From: Ruminococcus sp.
GTDB lineage: Bacteria; Bacillota; Clostridia; Oscillospirales; Ruminococcaceae
DNA length: 64,000 bases
Direction: 5' to 3'
Assembly: GCA_018376535.1 (NCBI GenBank)
Contig: JAHABC010000004.1
Location: forward strand, 1-64,000
Shown: positions 43,477-51,820 of the stretch, one piece after another
Layout: each line of letters begins with the position of its first letter
Numbering within the stretch: position 1 is the first letter of the stretch
The notes under the pieces: generated by a model
The model's database searches: none
What the model saw: only the letters and a program-made list of their open reading frames with translations
Told to the model about the DNA's origin: nothing
Translations under genes and position numbers: made by a program

Positions 43477-44061
43477 ATGTTTAGAACTGCAACAGTTAAA
43501 AGAAATACCAAAGAAACTCAAATAGAAGTTACTATTACATTGGATAATAAAGGTATTTCAAATATATCTACTGGAATAGGTTTCTTTGACCATATGCTTA
43601 CAGCACTATCTAAGCATAGTGGAATTAGTATGGATATCCATTGTCATGGTGATTTACACGTTGACGGACATCATACCGTGGAGGATACTGGAATAGTCTT
43701 AGGACAAGCATTGAATCAAGCATTAGGAAATAAATCGGGTATTGCTAGATATGGCAGTGCATACATTCCAATGGACGAGGCTTTGTCATTCTGTTCACTA
43801 GATATATCTAATAGACCTTACTTGGTATTTTTAGGCGATTTTACTAATCAAATGATTGGCGAGTTTGATGCTTGTCTTACTGAGGAGTTCTTTAGAGCTT
43901 TTTCATTCAATGCAGGAATAACTCTACATTTGAATATGCTATACGGTAAAAACGACCATCATAAGTGTGAGGCTCTATTTAAAGCAGTTGCTCACGCCTT
44001 AAAGATTGCCATTACTGAAAATAAAGATGGTTCTACACTATCCACAAAAGGAGTTCTATAA
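43477..44061 (+). CDS. hisB: Imidazoleglycerol-phosphate dehydratase
   Basis: A 194-residue monofunctional IGPD, which binds two Mn2+ through His-rich repeats. TGIGFFDHMLTALSKHSG, DGHHTVEDTGI and later DHHKCEALFKAVAHALK are all visible. There is no fused histidinol-phosphate phosphatase domain, so another protein must supply that step. SD GGAGGG before the ATG. Confidence 0.98.
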   Translation: MFRTATVKRNTKETQIEVTITLDNKGISNISTGIGFFDHMLTALSKHSGISMDIHCHGDLHVDGHHTVEDTGIVLGQALNQALGNKSGIARYGSAYIPMDEALSFCSLDISNRPYLVFLGDFTNQMIGEFDACLTEEFFRAFSFNAGITLHLNMLYGKNDHHKCEALFKAVAHALKIAITENKDGSTLSTKGVL

Positions 44062-44066
44062 AATAC

Positions 44067-44807
44067 ATGAACTATACTGATATACTATACACACAACTAT
44101 CCAAAGATTATAATTGCTCTATTGATGACCTATACAGTGATAAAAATATTTTTACTATCAAGGAGAATATCGAGGGTAGGAGAGTGTATGACCATGATGA
44201 TTGCTTTTTGAAAGTGTGTTCAGTACATGGAAAGTTACTCTTTTCATGTGTAGATAACTCTTTTTTGGATTGGTTAAAAACTATGTACTCTAATTTCCAT
44301 GCCGATTGGTTTGCTAACTATCCAAATTTGAGACTTTTAGAAAAACATCTTTTGAAGTATGGTCATATTATTGAAGACTTACATCATTTTTATTTGCCTA
44401 AAAAGGATATTATTGAAGTTAATCAAAAAGATTTAAATTTAGTTTGGTATAATCAAGAGGAAATCTTACAGTTCCAAAATGATGATAGATTTAAATATTC
44501 TCTTGGCTTTTGGGAAACTGCTCCTGATGTTATAGCCGTTGCCAGTATCAAAGATGGCGAAATTTTAGGGTTGGCTGGTGCTAGTGCAGATAGTTCTACT
44601 ATGTGGCAAATAGGCATAGATGTCACCCCACAAGGAAAACATCTTGGATTAGGTACTAAGTTAGTTACAATCTTAAAAGATGAAATTCTGAGTAAAGGAA
44701 TACTTCCTTTTTATGGCACTGGTGAATTTCATATGTTATCGCAAAGGGTGGCTAATCAATCGGGATTTATTCCCACTTGGGCAGAGTTATATACATTTAA
44801 AGTTTAA
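44067..44807 (+). CDS. GNAT-family acetyltransferase
   Basis: A 246-residue protein whose C-terminal half is a GNAT fold: IAVASIKDGEILGLAGAS, then IGIDVTPQGKHLGLGTKLVTIL with the Q/R-x2-G-x-G/A-type acetyl-CoA loop (GKHLGLGTKL). The N-terminal 120 residues are a family-specific domain. The substrate is unknown. SD AAAGGAG overlaps the end of hisB, so translation is likely coupled. First of five non-histidine genes between hisB and hisH. Confidence 0.78.
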   Translation: MNYTDILYTQLSKDYNCSIDDLYSDKNIFTIKENIEGRRVYDHDDCFLKVCSVHGKLLFSCVDNSFLDWLKTMYSNFHADWFANYPNLRLLEKHLLKYGHIIEDLHHFYLPKKDIIEVNQKDLNLVWYNQEEILQFQNDDRFKYSLGFWETAPDVIAVASIKDGEILGLAGASADSSTMWQIGIDVTPQGKHLGLGTKLVTILKDEILSKGILPFYGTGEFHMLSQRVANQSGFIPTWAELYTFKV

Positions 44808-44818
44808 AGGAGCATCTT

Positions 44819-45256
44819 ATTAAAGATATTATCGAATTTTTAATTAAAGCTAAAAAATCCACATATGCAGGTAAAGGTAGTGAAACTGTATCCACTAGAC
44901 CAAATTCCCATGATTTGATTTATCAAGAAGATAACTATATGTATTATGATACTTATCTAGGTGGTGAACAATTCTCTGGGGAGGAAGCTCTTTGGATAGA
45001 TAATATTCCATTTTGGAGTATGAACTATATGGGTCGTGTAATAGGTGATAATTTTAGTGGCGATTTCTTAAAAGAGGCTCTATTATTAGTTTCATATGAT
45101 AAACCTTACAGAGGTTTGGAAAGCTATCAAAATGGTGATTACTCCTATAAGTGTAATGTTAATGGAACTTTTGATTGGTTTCAAGGTTATGAAGAAATTT
45201 TCTATCAAGATAATAAAATCTATGAATGTTACTTCCATGGTGGAAAGATAAGGTAA
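44819..45256 (+). CDS. DUF5680-family protein, probable ATT start
   Basis: A 145-residue protein with the DUF5680 pattern FLIKAKKSTYAGKG, STRPNSHDL, YLGGEQFSGEEALW and YDKPYRGLESY. The domain is complete only if translation begins near 44819, where SD AAAGGAG (44806-44812) is followed 6 nt later by ATT, with no ATG, GTG or TTG before the TTG at 44915. Starting at 44915 would remove the first conserved block. Either ATT is used as in infC, or the start has mutated. Function of the family is unknown; relatives sit beside regulators. Confidence 0.7.
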   Translation: MKDIIEFLIKAKKSTYAGKGSETVSTRPNSHDLIYQEDNYMYYDTYLGGEQFSGEEALWIDNIPFWSMNYMGRVIGDNFSGDFLKEALLLVSYDKPYRGLESYQNGDYSYKCNVNGTFDWFQGYEEIFYQDNKIYECYFHGGKIR

Positions 45257-45275
45257 TTAAGAAAGGATTTTTGCT

Positions 45276-45914
45276 ATGGCTTTTGATTTCAAAAAAGAAT
45301 ATAAAGAATTTTATATGCCTAAAAATAAACCTCAAATTGTAGATATTCCATCTATGAACTACATAGCAATTAAAGGAAAAGGAAATCCGAATGAAAAGAA
45401 TGGAGCATATCAAAAAGCAATTGGTATTTTATATGCAATTGCCTACACTTTAAAAATGAGCTATAAGACATCGTACAAGATAGAAGATTTTTTTGAATAT
45501 GTAGTTCCTCCATTAGAGGGTTTTTGGTGGCAAGATAATATTGATGGTGTAGATTCTTCAAATAAAGATACTTTTAATTGGATTGCTACTATTAGATTAC
45601 CTGATTTTATTAAAAAACAAGATTTCAATTGGGCAGTAAATCAAGTAGTTAATAAAAAACATTTGGATTGTTCATCTGTAGAGTTTATTACCATAGAAGA
45701 AGGACTATGTGTTCAAATAATGCATATAGGTTCATATGATAATGAACCTATATCTGTGGAGATTATGGATAAATTTATAAAAGAAAATGGTTATATAAAT
45801 GATATTTCTAATACAAGATTACATCATGAAATATATATTTCAGACCCTAGGAAAGTAGAACCATCTAAAATGAAAACGGTAATTCGTCACCCCATAAGAA
45901 AGGTTACAGAATGA
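45276..45914 (+). CDS. GyrI-like small-molecule-binding protein
   Basis: A 212-residue protein of the GyrI-like/SOUL-type ligand-binding fold, recognised from PSMNYIAIKGKGNPNE near residue 25, VPPLEGFWW and the late LHHEIYISDPRK. These domains bind small hydrophobic or cationic compounds and often accompany multidrug or toxin-response genes. SD AAGAAAGG before ATG. Located directly after the DUF5680 gene and before a GNAT gene, which suggests a detoxification or drug-response cassette. Confidence 0.8.
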   Translation: MAFDFKKEYKEFYMPKNKPQIVDIPSMNYIAIKGKGNPNEKNGAYQKAIGILYAIAYTLKMSYKTSYKIEDFFEYVVPPLEGFWWQDNIDGVDSSNKDTFNWIATIRLPDFIKKQDFNWAVNQVVNKKHLDCSSVEFITIEEGLCVQIMHIGSYDNEPISVEIMDKFIKENGYINDISNTRLHHEIYISDPRKVEPSKMKTVIRHPIRKVTE

Positions 45915-45918
45915 TATT

Positions 45919-46389
45919 ATGAATTTAATCTACAAAAGGGCAAGTATCGAAGATTTAGAAATCTTGACTAAAACTAGAATTGAAGTCTTGCGTTCTGCTA
46001 ACAAGTTAGATATATCTGTGGATATGTCAATAGTTGAATTGGAAACTTATAACTATTATAAAAAATCCCTATGCGATGGCACTCACATAGCGTATTTGGT
46101 TTTCGATAACGATATTTTTATCGGTGCGGGTGGAGTTAGTTTCTATAATGTGATGCCTACATATCATAATCCTAGTGGAAAAAAGGCTTATATTATGAAT
46201 ATGTATACAAATCCTAAATATAGGCGTAATGGGATTGCTTATAATACGTTGGATTTATTAGTTAAAGAGTGCAAATCTAGGGGAATAAGTTGTATCACCC
46301 TAGAGGCTACCGATATGGGTAGACCATTATATAAAAAGTATGGATTTATTCCATTAAATAATGAAATGAAATTCAAAGGATTTATATGA
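45919..46389 (+). CDS. GNAT-family acetyltransferase
   Basis: A 156-residue N-acetyltransferase. KRASIEDLEILTKTRIEVL at the start, YIMNMYTNPKYRRNGIAYNTL with R-x-x-G-I-A as the acetyl-CoA loop, and the C-terminal LEATDMGRPLYKKYGF are typical. Substrate unknown. Its last 4 nt overlap the next ATG, so the two are coupled. Confidence 0.87.
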   Translation: MNLIYKRASIEDLEILTKTRIEVLRSANKLDISVDMSIVELETYNYYKKSLCDGTHIAYLVFDNDIFIGAGGVSFYNVMPTYHNPSGKKAYIMNMYTNPKYRRNGIAYNTLDLLVKECKSRGISCITLEATDMGRPLYKKYGFIPLNNEMKFKGFI

Positions 46390-46853
46390 GAAGAAAAGAT
46401 AGAGAAGTTTTAGACTATCAAGAAATGTTGAATATAATGCACTCTTGCGATTGCTGTCGATTAGGTTTCATAGATGATGACAGTACTTATATAGTTCCGT
46501 TAAACTTTGGAATATCTCAAAAAGATGGTACTATCACATTATATTTTCATAGTGCCAACGTTGGCAAAAAGTTGGATTTAATTAAATCTAATAGTTGCGT
46601 GGGCTTTGAAATGGATACTAAACATGAATTAGTAAAAGGTGATATCGCTTGTGGATATTCTTATAGATATCAAAGTATAATCGGTAAGGGAAGTATTTCC
46701 ATAGTGGATAATCTTAATGAAAAGATATTGGCATTGGATTGCATTATGCAACATTACACAAATAAATCTAAATGGGAATTTAATTCCGAAAGTATCAAAA
46801 GAATAGCTATCATTAAGTTGATAGTTGGCAAATGGTCCTGTAAGCAACATTAG
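46386..46853 (+). CDS. Pyridoxamine 5'-phosphate oxidase-family (NimA-like) protein
   Basis: A 155-residue split-barrel flavin-binding protein. MRRKDREVLDYQEMLNIM, the CRLGFID strand, YIVPLNFG, YFHSANVGKK and VGFEMD match PNPOx-like proteins of the NimA/5-nitroimidazole reductase type. It probably binds FMN. Coupled by overlap to the GNAT gene; SD AAAGGA is inside that gene. Confidence 0.85.
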   Translation: MRRKDREVLDYQEMLNIMHSCDCCRLGFIDDDSTYIVPLNFGISQKDGTITLYFHSANVGKKLDLIKSNSCVGFEMDTKHELVKGDIACGYSYRYQSIIGKGSISIVDNLNEKILALDCIMQHYTNKSKWEFNSESIKRIAIIKLIVGKWSCKQH

Positions 46854-46870
46854 TTAGGAGGTTATTAATT

Positions 46871-47482
46871 ATGATTGCTATTATAGATTACGGTGCAGGG
46901 AATATATTCTCTGTAAAAAATGCCCTAGATTATCTAGAAGTTGAAAGTGTATTGACATCTAGTAAAGAGGATATTATCAATGCTGATGGCTTAATTCTCC
47001 CAGGAGTTGGAGCGTTTCCATCTGCTATGAAAATGTTGAACGAAAAGGGTTTAGTTGAGGTTATAAAAGAACAATCTAAACAGAAGTATTTTTTAGGCAT
47101 CTGTTTGGGTATGCAGATGATTTTTGAAAAATCTTATGAGTTTGAAGAGTGTGATGGTTTAGGACTTATCAAGGGTAAGGTGGATAAAATACCAGCTACT
47201 GATTTAATAATTCCTCATATGGGTTGGAATAAGTTAGAAATATTAAACGATTGTCCACTTTTAAATGGTCTTGGCAAAGATGAGTATGTATATTTTGTAC
47301 ATTCGTATCAAGCATTTTGCGATGATAAAAATATATCTGCATACTGCGAATATGGTGGAAAAGTTCCAGCCTTAGTATATGATGGTAACTTTGTATTTGG
47401 TTGTCAGTTCCACCCAGAAAAGAGTGGCTCTGTTGGTTTGAATATGCTCAAAAACTTCGCCGATTTAGTTAATGGCATATAA
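46871..47482 (+). CDS. hisH: Imidazole glycerol-phosphate synthase, glutaminase subunit
   Basis: A 203-residue class I glutamine amidotransferase. IIDYGAGNIFSV at the start, LPGVGAFPSAM, the nucleophile in LGICLGMQMIF and the His/Glu pair in CQFHPEKSG make the triad. It supplies ammonia to HisF, encoded 1.4 kb downstream and separated by flavodoxin and hisA. SD TTAGGAGG. Confidence 0.98.
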   Translation: MIAIIDYGAGNIFSVKNALDYLEVESVLTSSKEDIINADGLILPGVGAFPSAMKMLNEKGLVEVIKEQSKQKYFLGICLGMQMIFEKSYEFEECDGLGLIKGKVDKIPATDLIIPHMGWNKLEILNDCPLLNGLGKDEYVYFVHSYQAFCDDKNISAYCEYGGKVPALVYDGNFVFGCQFHPEKSGSVGLNMLKNFADLVNGI

Positions 47483-47573
47483 AATATTTTTTGGTGATTA
47501 TTAATGTTAAAAATCTATTGACTTGAAGTAAACTCTAAGTGATACAATATTGATTGTAAAGGAGTGATTGAAT

Positions 47574-48092
47574 ATGTCAAATATTTTAATAGTGTATTAT
47601 TCTCATAAAGGAGAAAACTATTTCAATGGTACTATAAAAAGCGTTGATAAGGGTAATACTCAAATAGCAGTTGAATATATTCAAAGTGCTATCGGTGGAG
47701 ATGTTTTCGAAATTGATACTATTGAACCTTATTCTAATAACTACAGAGAATGCGTAGAAAAAGCTAAACAAGAAATAAGTTCTAATGCTAGACCTGAATT
47801 GAAATCTTATTTAGAAGATATTTCTAAGTATGATACTATCTTTGTATGCTATCCGAACTGGTGTGGAACTATGCCTATGTGTATGTTCACATTTTTAGAG
47901 CATTATAATCTTACTGGTAAAAAGATAGTTCCATTATGCTCAAATGAGGGTAGTGGAATGGGTTCTAGTGAAAAAGATTTGAAATCTATATGTAAAGGTG
48001 CTGAAGTTAAAAAAGGGCTATCAGTTATTGGATATCAAACTCAACTAAGTAAAGATAAAATATCCAATTGGGCTAAAAGTAGCATCTTATAG
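47574..48092 (+). CDS. Flavodoxin-family protein
   Basis: A 172-residue flavodoxin-like FMN protein. ILIVYYSHKGENYF near the N-terminus resembles the phosphate loop, with TIFVCYPNWCGTMPM (the second FMN loop) and the late LCSNEGSGMG. It may serve as an electron carrier or quinone-type reductase. A -35/-10 pair TTGACT ... TACAAT with a long 19-nt spacer lies just upstream (47518-47548), so it may be transcribed separately from the his operon. ATG at 47574 is better spaced from SD AAAGGAG than TTG at 47568. Confidence 0.85.
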   Translation: MSNILIVYYSHKGENYFNGTIKSVDKGNTQIAVEYIQSAIGGDVFEIDTIEPYSNNYRECVEKAKQEISSNARPELKSYLEDISKYDTIFVCYPNWCGTMPMCMFTFLEHYNLTGKKIVPLCSNEGSGMGSSEKDLKSICKGAEVKKGLSVIGYQTQLSKDKISNWAKSSIL

Positions 48093-48112
48093 TAATATAA
48101 AGGAGTTTTATT

Positions 48113-48829
48113 ATGATTATTTTACCTGCTATTGATATTAAAGATGGCAATTGCGTCCGTTTGTTTAAAGGAGATTTCTCAACTGTAGAGAAAGTCGCAT
48201 CGGATTATATGGAAACTGCTAGAAGTTTTGAAAAATCTGGTGCAACTTGGATACATATGGTCGACCTTGATGGTGCTAAAGAAGGTAAACCAATCAACAC
48301 TGATATATATTTAGATGTAGTTAAGAATACTAATCTAAACGTTGAAGTTGGTGGAGGTATTCGCAATCTTGATACTGTTGAAATGTATATATCTAAAGGA
48401 ATTTCAAGAGTTATATTAGGTTCAGTTGCGTTAAAAAATCCTCAAATAGTAAAGGACGCCGTTAAAGAGTATGGTGATAAAATCGCCGTAGGTATAGACG
48501 CTCTAAACGGAATGGTCGCCGTTGAGGGTTGGCTTGATGGCTCTACTGTAGATTATATCTCATTGGCTAAAGAGATGGTATCAGTTGGAGTAAAGTACAT
48601 AATATTTACAGATATCTCAAAAGATGGTACACTATCGGGAGTAAACCTTGAACAGTTGGGAAATCTTGCTAGTAGTGTAGATTGCAATATCATAGCTAGT
48701 GGTGGAGTTCACACTATGCAAGATATTATAGATTGTAAAAAGTTAAATCTATATGGAACTATCTGTGGAAAGTCCATCTATAAAGGAACTCTAAACCTAG
48801 AGGAAGCTGTTAAGTTCGCTGAAAAATAG
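48113..48829 (+). CDS. hisA: ProFAR isomerase
   Basis: A 238-residue TIM barrel that opens the ribose ring of ProFAR. ILPAIDIKDGNCVRL with the catalytic Asp, VDLDGAKEGKP, NVEVGGGIRN, and the second Asp in IFTDISKDGTLSG are all in place. SD AAAGGAG; 12 nt before hisF. Confidence 0.98.
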   Translation: MIILPAIDIKDGNCVRLFKGDFSTVEKVASDYMETARSFEKSGATWIHMVDLDGAKEGKPINTDIYLDVVKNTNLNVEVGGGIRNLDTVEMYISKGISRVILGSVALKNPQIVKDAVKEYGDKIAVGIDALNGMVAVEGWLDGSTVDYISLAKEMVSVGVKYIIFTDISKDGTLSGVNLEQLGNLASSVDCNIIASGGVHTMQDIIDCKKLNLYGTICGKSIYKGTLNLEEAVKFAEK

Positions 48830-48841
48830 GAGGTTTATATC

Positions 48842-49603
48842 ATGTTGGCAAAAAGAATTATCCCATGCCTTGATGTTAGAAATGGTAAAGTGGTCAAGGG
48901 AGTAAACTTTGAGGGTATTAAAGACGTAGGAAATCCAGTAGAATACGCTCAAGAGTACAATAAGCAAGGTGCTGATGAGTTAGTATTCTATGATATAACT
49001 GCATCTTATGAGGGTAGAGGAGTGTTTCTTGATGTAGTTCGTGAAACTGCTAAAAAAGTATTCGTTCCTTTAACCGTAGGTGGAGGTATCTCTACTATAG
49101 ACGATTTTAGAAATACTCTCCGTGCTGGTGCGGATAAGGTATCTATAAACTCTAGTGCAGTTAAAAATCCGCAGTTGATAAAGCAAGGTGCTGATATCTT
49201 TGGAAGTCAATGCGTGGTAGTCGGCATAGATGCTAAACGTGATGGTAAAGGTGGTTATACTGTATATATCAACGGTGGCAGAGTAGATATGCACTTAGAC
49301 TTAATCGAATGGGTTAGAACTATTGAAAAACTCGGTGCAGGTGAAATCTGTTTAAACTCTATCGATACTGATGGCACTCGCAACGGTTTTGACATAGATA
49401 TGCTAAATGCTGTATGTAATGAAGTGTCTATACCAGTAATAGCCAGTGGTGGTTGTGGCAAGATTGAAGATTTCTCTGAAGTGTTTACTAAAACTAAGGC
49501 ATCTGCTGGATTGTCTGCATCACTATTTCACTTTAAAGAGTTGACAGTATCACAAGTTAAAGAATATCTAAGAGGCGAAAACATTCCAGTTCGTACAAGA
49601 TAG
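48842..49603 (+). CDS. hisF: Imidazole glycerol-phosphate synthase, cyclase subunit
   Basis: A 253-residue TIM barrel paired with HisH. RIIPCLDVRNGKVVKG with the catalytic Asp, LTVGGGISTIDDF, DKVSINSSAV, LNSIDTDGTRNGFD with the second Asp and VIASGGCGK are diagnostic. SD AGGAGG. Confidence 0.98.
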   Translation: MLAKRIIPCLDVRNGKVVKGVNFEGIKDVGNPVEYAQEYNKQGADELVFYDITASYEGRGVFLDVVRETAKKVFVPLTVGGGISTIDDFRNTLRAGADKVSINSSAVKNPQLIKQGADIFGSQCVVVGIDAKRDGKGGYTVYINGGRVDMHLDLIEWVRTIEKLGAGEICLNSIDTDGTRNGFDIDMLNAVCNEVSIPVIASGGCGKIEDFSEVFTKTKASAGLSASLFHFKELTVSQVKEYLRGENIPVRTR

Positions 49604-49637
49604 TAAGTGTAAGATTTATCTTTATAGTACTTAGGGA

Positions 49638-49666
49638 TTGCAATATACAAGAATTTGTGTTATAAT
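49638..49666 (+). promoter_or_regulatory. Internal promoter before hisI
   Basis: A -35 TTGCAA (49638-49643), 17-nt spacer and -10 TATAAT (49661-49666), in the 122-nt gap between hisF and hisI. Confidence 0.72.
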
Positions 49667-49725
49667 TAAAAAGTTATAAATTTCAATTGAAAGACTATCA
49701 AACTTAAAAGAGGTGATTTTTTATT

Positions 49726-50097
49726 ATGAATACTAATCTTAATATTGACGATTTTTTCAAAAAAGGTGAGTTAATTCCTACTATAGTTCAAGATGTTAAT
49801 ACTAAGTCTGTATTGATGTTGGCCTATATGAATAAAGAAAGTTTTCAAAAAACTCTTGAAACTGGCTACACTTGGTTTTGGAGTAGGTCACGTCAAGAAC
49901 TTTGGAATAAGGGAGCAACATCTGGACATCTACAAAAAGTAGTATCAATCTATGGCGATTGCGATAATGATACTCTTTTAGTGAACGTTATCCAAACTGG
50001 AGTTGCTTGTCATACTGGAAACTATACTTGTTTCTTTAATAAGCTATCTATGAAAGATGGTAAGTTAGTAGTACAATCGGAATTGAAAGTTGATTAA
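49726..50097 (+). CDS. hisI: Phosphoribosyl-AMP cyclohydrolase
   Basis: A 123-residue stand-alone PRA-CH, opening the adenine ring of PR-AMP. MLAYMNKESFQKTLETG, WSRSRQELWNKGATSGH and the metal site CDNDTLLV ... GVACHTG are present. hisE is a separate gene downstream rather than a fusion. SD AGAGGTG. Confidence 0.97.
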   Translation: MNTNLNIDDFFKKGELIPTIVQDVNTKSVLMLAYMNKESFQKTLETGYTWFWSRSRQELWNKGATSGHLQKVVSIYGDCDNDTLLVNVIQTGVACHTGNYTCFFNKLSMKDGKLVVQSELKVD

Positions 50098-50172
50098 TCT
50101 ACAGAGATTAAAACTGAAAATATTCTAAATGGTATGTATGAAGTAATAAAATTTTTGGGTAATGGATTTTTA

Positions 50173-50201
50173 TTGAAAAATGGCACTTATAAAGATATTG
50201 T
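50173..50201 (+). promoter_or_regulatory. Possible promoter before hisE
   Basis: A -35 TTGAAA (50173-50178), 17-nt spacer and -10 TATTGT (50196-50201). Less certain than the hisI promoter. Confidence 0.45.
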
Positions 50202-50250
50202 TTTATGGTATCATGTGCTTTAGTATATTTTAAAAGGAGATTTTTTAATC

Positions 50251-50607
50251 ATGAGTAATGCTCTAAACAATCTATATGATGTTGTAATGTCTAGAAAAGA
50301 ACTATATAAAAATAGTGGTCTTTCTGCTGATGAGGCTAAGAAAAATTCTTATACTTGTTATCTATTTTCACAAGGTGAGAATAAAATTCTTAAAAAATGT
50401 GGCGAAGAATGTACCGAAATGGTAATTGCATCTAAAAATAATGATAAGGTTGAACTTAAAAATGAAATTGCTGACTTAATGTATCATATAATGGTGCTTT
50501 GTGGCGAAAAGGATTTACCTTGGAGCGAAGTTGAAGAAGTTCTTGAAGAACGTGCTAAAAAGATAGGTAATCTAAAAGTTTTCCATCAAACTGATAAAAA
50601 CTCTTAA
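50251..50607 (+). CDS. hisE: Phosphoribosyl-ATP pyrophosphatase
   Basis: A 118-residue all-helical MazG-like pyrophosphatase hydrolysing PR-ATP. KKCGEECTEMVIASKN with the metal-binding Glu residues and ELKNEIADLMYHIMVL are the signature. It is the last gene of the histidine set and ends at a strong terminator. SD AAAGGAG. Confidence 0.96.
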   Translation: MSNALNNLYDVVMSRKELYKNSGLSADEAKKNSYTCYLFSQGENKILKKCGEECTEMVIASKNNDKVELKNEIADLMYHIMVLCGEKDLPWSEVEEVLEERAKKIGNLKVFHQTDKNS

Positions 50608-50612
50608 TACAT

Positions 50613-50644
50613 AAAAAGAACGTCTAACTTTAGACGTTCTTTTT
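50613..50644. terminator. Bidirectional terminator after hisE
   Basis: A 15-bp stem (50613-50627 with 50630-50644, core AGAACGTCTAA/TTAGACGTTCT) with A and T runs on its two ends. It serves hisE (+) and the converging aldolase-like gene (-). Confidence 0.92.
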
Positions 50645-50667
50645 TATATATAAAATCTTTTTGTAGA

Positions 50668-51633
50668 TTATAAATCTAATAGTTCTTGTTGGAACTTAGA
50701 GTAGTCAGTTCTACCATCTTTAATGAACTTAATAGCAGTAGATGGGTGACTGTTTAAAACTCCAGTAAGTAGATATGGAATATCAAAGCCCCAATTGTAA
50801 GCCTTTTTCATATCTAGCATATGCTTTGATATAAAGTCCATAACTGGTGGTAGATTGTACTTAGGATTCTTTAAGAAACCTAGTAGACTTTCCATAAAGC
50901 AGTTACCAGCACCTCTACCCATGCCACACATAGTAGCATCTAGATAACTAGCACCGTGAGTAAGAGCCTCAATAGTACTTGCAAATGCTAATTGTTGATT
51001 GTTATGTGCATGAATACCAATCTTTTTACCACACTTTTCAGCAACGTTCATATACTTATCAGTAAGGCTACGAATTTGTTCTGGATAGAATGCACCAAAG
51101 CTATCTACAAGGTAGATAACGTCTACACTACACTTAGATAGTTCTTCAAGACAGTTAGTGATATCCTTATCATTTACCTTAGAAACTGCCATTATATTTG
51201 CAGATACTTCATAACCCTTATTTTTAGCATCTTCAATCATATCAATAGCAGTAGGAATTTGATGTACATAAGTAGCAACTCTAACCAAGTCTACAACGCT
51301 ATCTTTTTTAGGAAGAACGTCTTTTTTGTAGTCAGTTCTGCCAACGTCTGTCATTATAGCAATCTTTAGGTCTGTATTATTTTCGCCAACTATTGCACGG
51401 ATATCTTTTTCATCGCAGAACTTCCATTTACCGAAGTCATCAACGTTAAAGATAGTCTTATCAGCTCTGTAACCAAATTCCATGTAATCTACACCAGCTT
51501 TTATATTAGCTTGATATAGGTCTTTTACGAACTCATCAGAGAATGCGAAGTTATTTACTAAGCCACCATCTCTAAGAGTAGCATCTAATACTTTTACATC
51601 TGACCTAAATGATACTAAGTTTCCTATTTCCAT
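50668..51633 (-). CDS. DRE-TIM metallolyase/aldolase-family protein
   Basis: A 321-residue TIM barrel of the HMG-CoA lyase/isopropylmalate synthase superfamily. The DRE motif is in VLDATLRDGGLVNN, ELYLVDSFG-like block reads VIYLVDSFGAF, the metal His pair is in IGIHAHNNQQLA, and GMGRGAGN closes the site. Similar stand-alone aldolases act as 4-hydroxy-2-oxovalerate aldolases or, as in nikkomycin and capsule clusters, on other oxo-acids, so the substrate is open. ATG follows SD GGAGG. It has its own consensus promoter and a folded 5' leader, so it is not simply the tail of the polyamine block. Confidence 0.8.
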   Translation of the reverse strand: MEIGNLVSFRSDVKVLDATLRDGGLVNNFAFSDEFVKDLYQANIKAGVDYMEFGYRADKTIFNVDDFGKWKFCDEKDIRAIVGENNTDLKIAIMTDVGRTDYKKDVLPKKDSVVDLVRVATYVHQIPTAIDMIEDAKNKGYEVSANIMAVSKVNDKDITNCLEELSKCSVDVIYLVDSFGAFYPEQIRSLTDKYMNVAEKCGKKIGIHAHNNQQLAFASTIEALTHGASYLDATMCGMGRGAGNCFMESLLGFLKNPKYNLPPVMDFISKHMLDMKKAYNWGFDIPYLLTGVLNSHPSTAIKFIKDGRTDYSKFQQELLDL

Positions 51634-51665
51634 AATAAAACCTCCAAAGATTATATTTCTTTTTC

Positions 51666-51770
51666 ACTTTAAAGTCTAATGACTTTAAAGTACTAAAGTA
51701 TATTAACAGTTTCAAAAGTTCTCTATTTGAGAACCATTTATATTATATAACATTAAAAACGTTTTGTCAA
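51666..51770 (-). promoter_or_regulatory. Consensus promoter and folded leader of the aldolase-like gene
   Basis: On the minus strand TTGACA (plus 51765-51770), 17 nt, TATAAT (plus 51742-51747), with a self-complementary AAAACGTTTT (51756-51765) in the spacer. The leader holds GTTCTC/GAGAAC (51718-51723 with 51729-51734) and a perfect 11-bp hairpin (51666-51676 with 51681-51691, loop TAAT) built from two ACTTTAAAGT palindromes. Confidence 0.7.
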
Positions 51771-51820
51771 TAGCTTTTGATATTTTTTTAGAATAATCTT
51801 CAAAATTTGCTATAGTTAGA

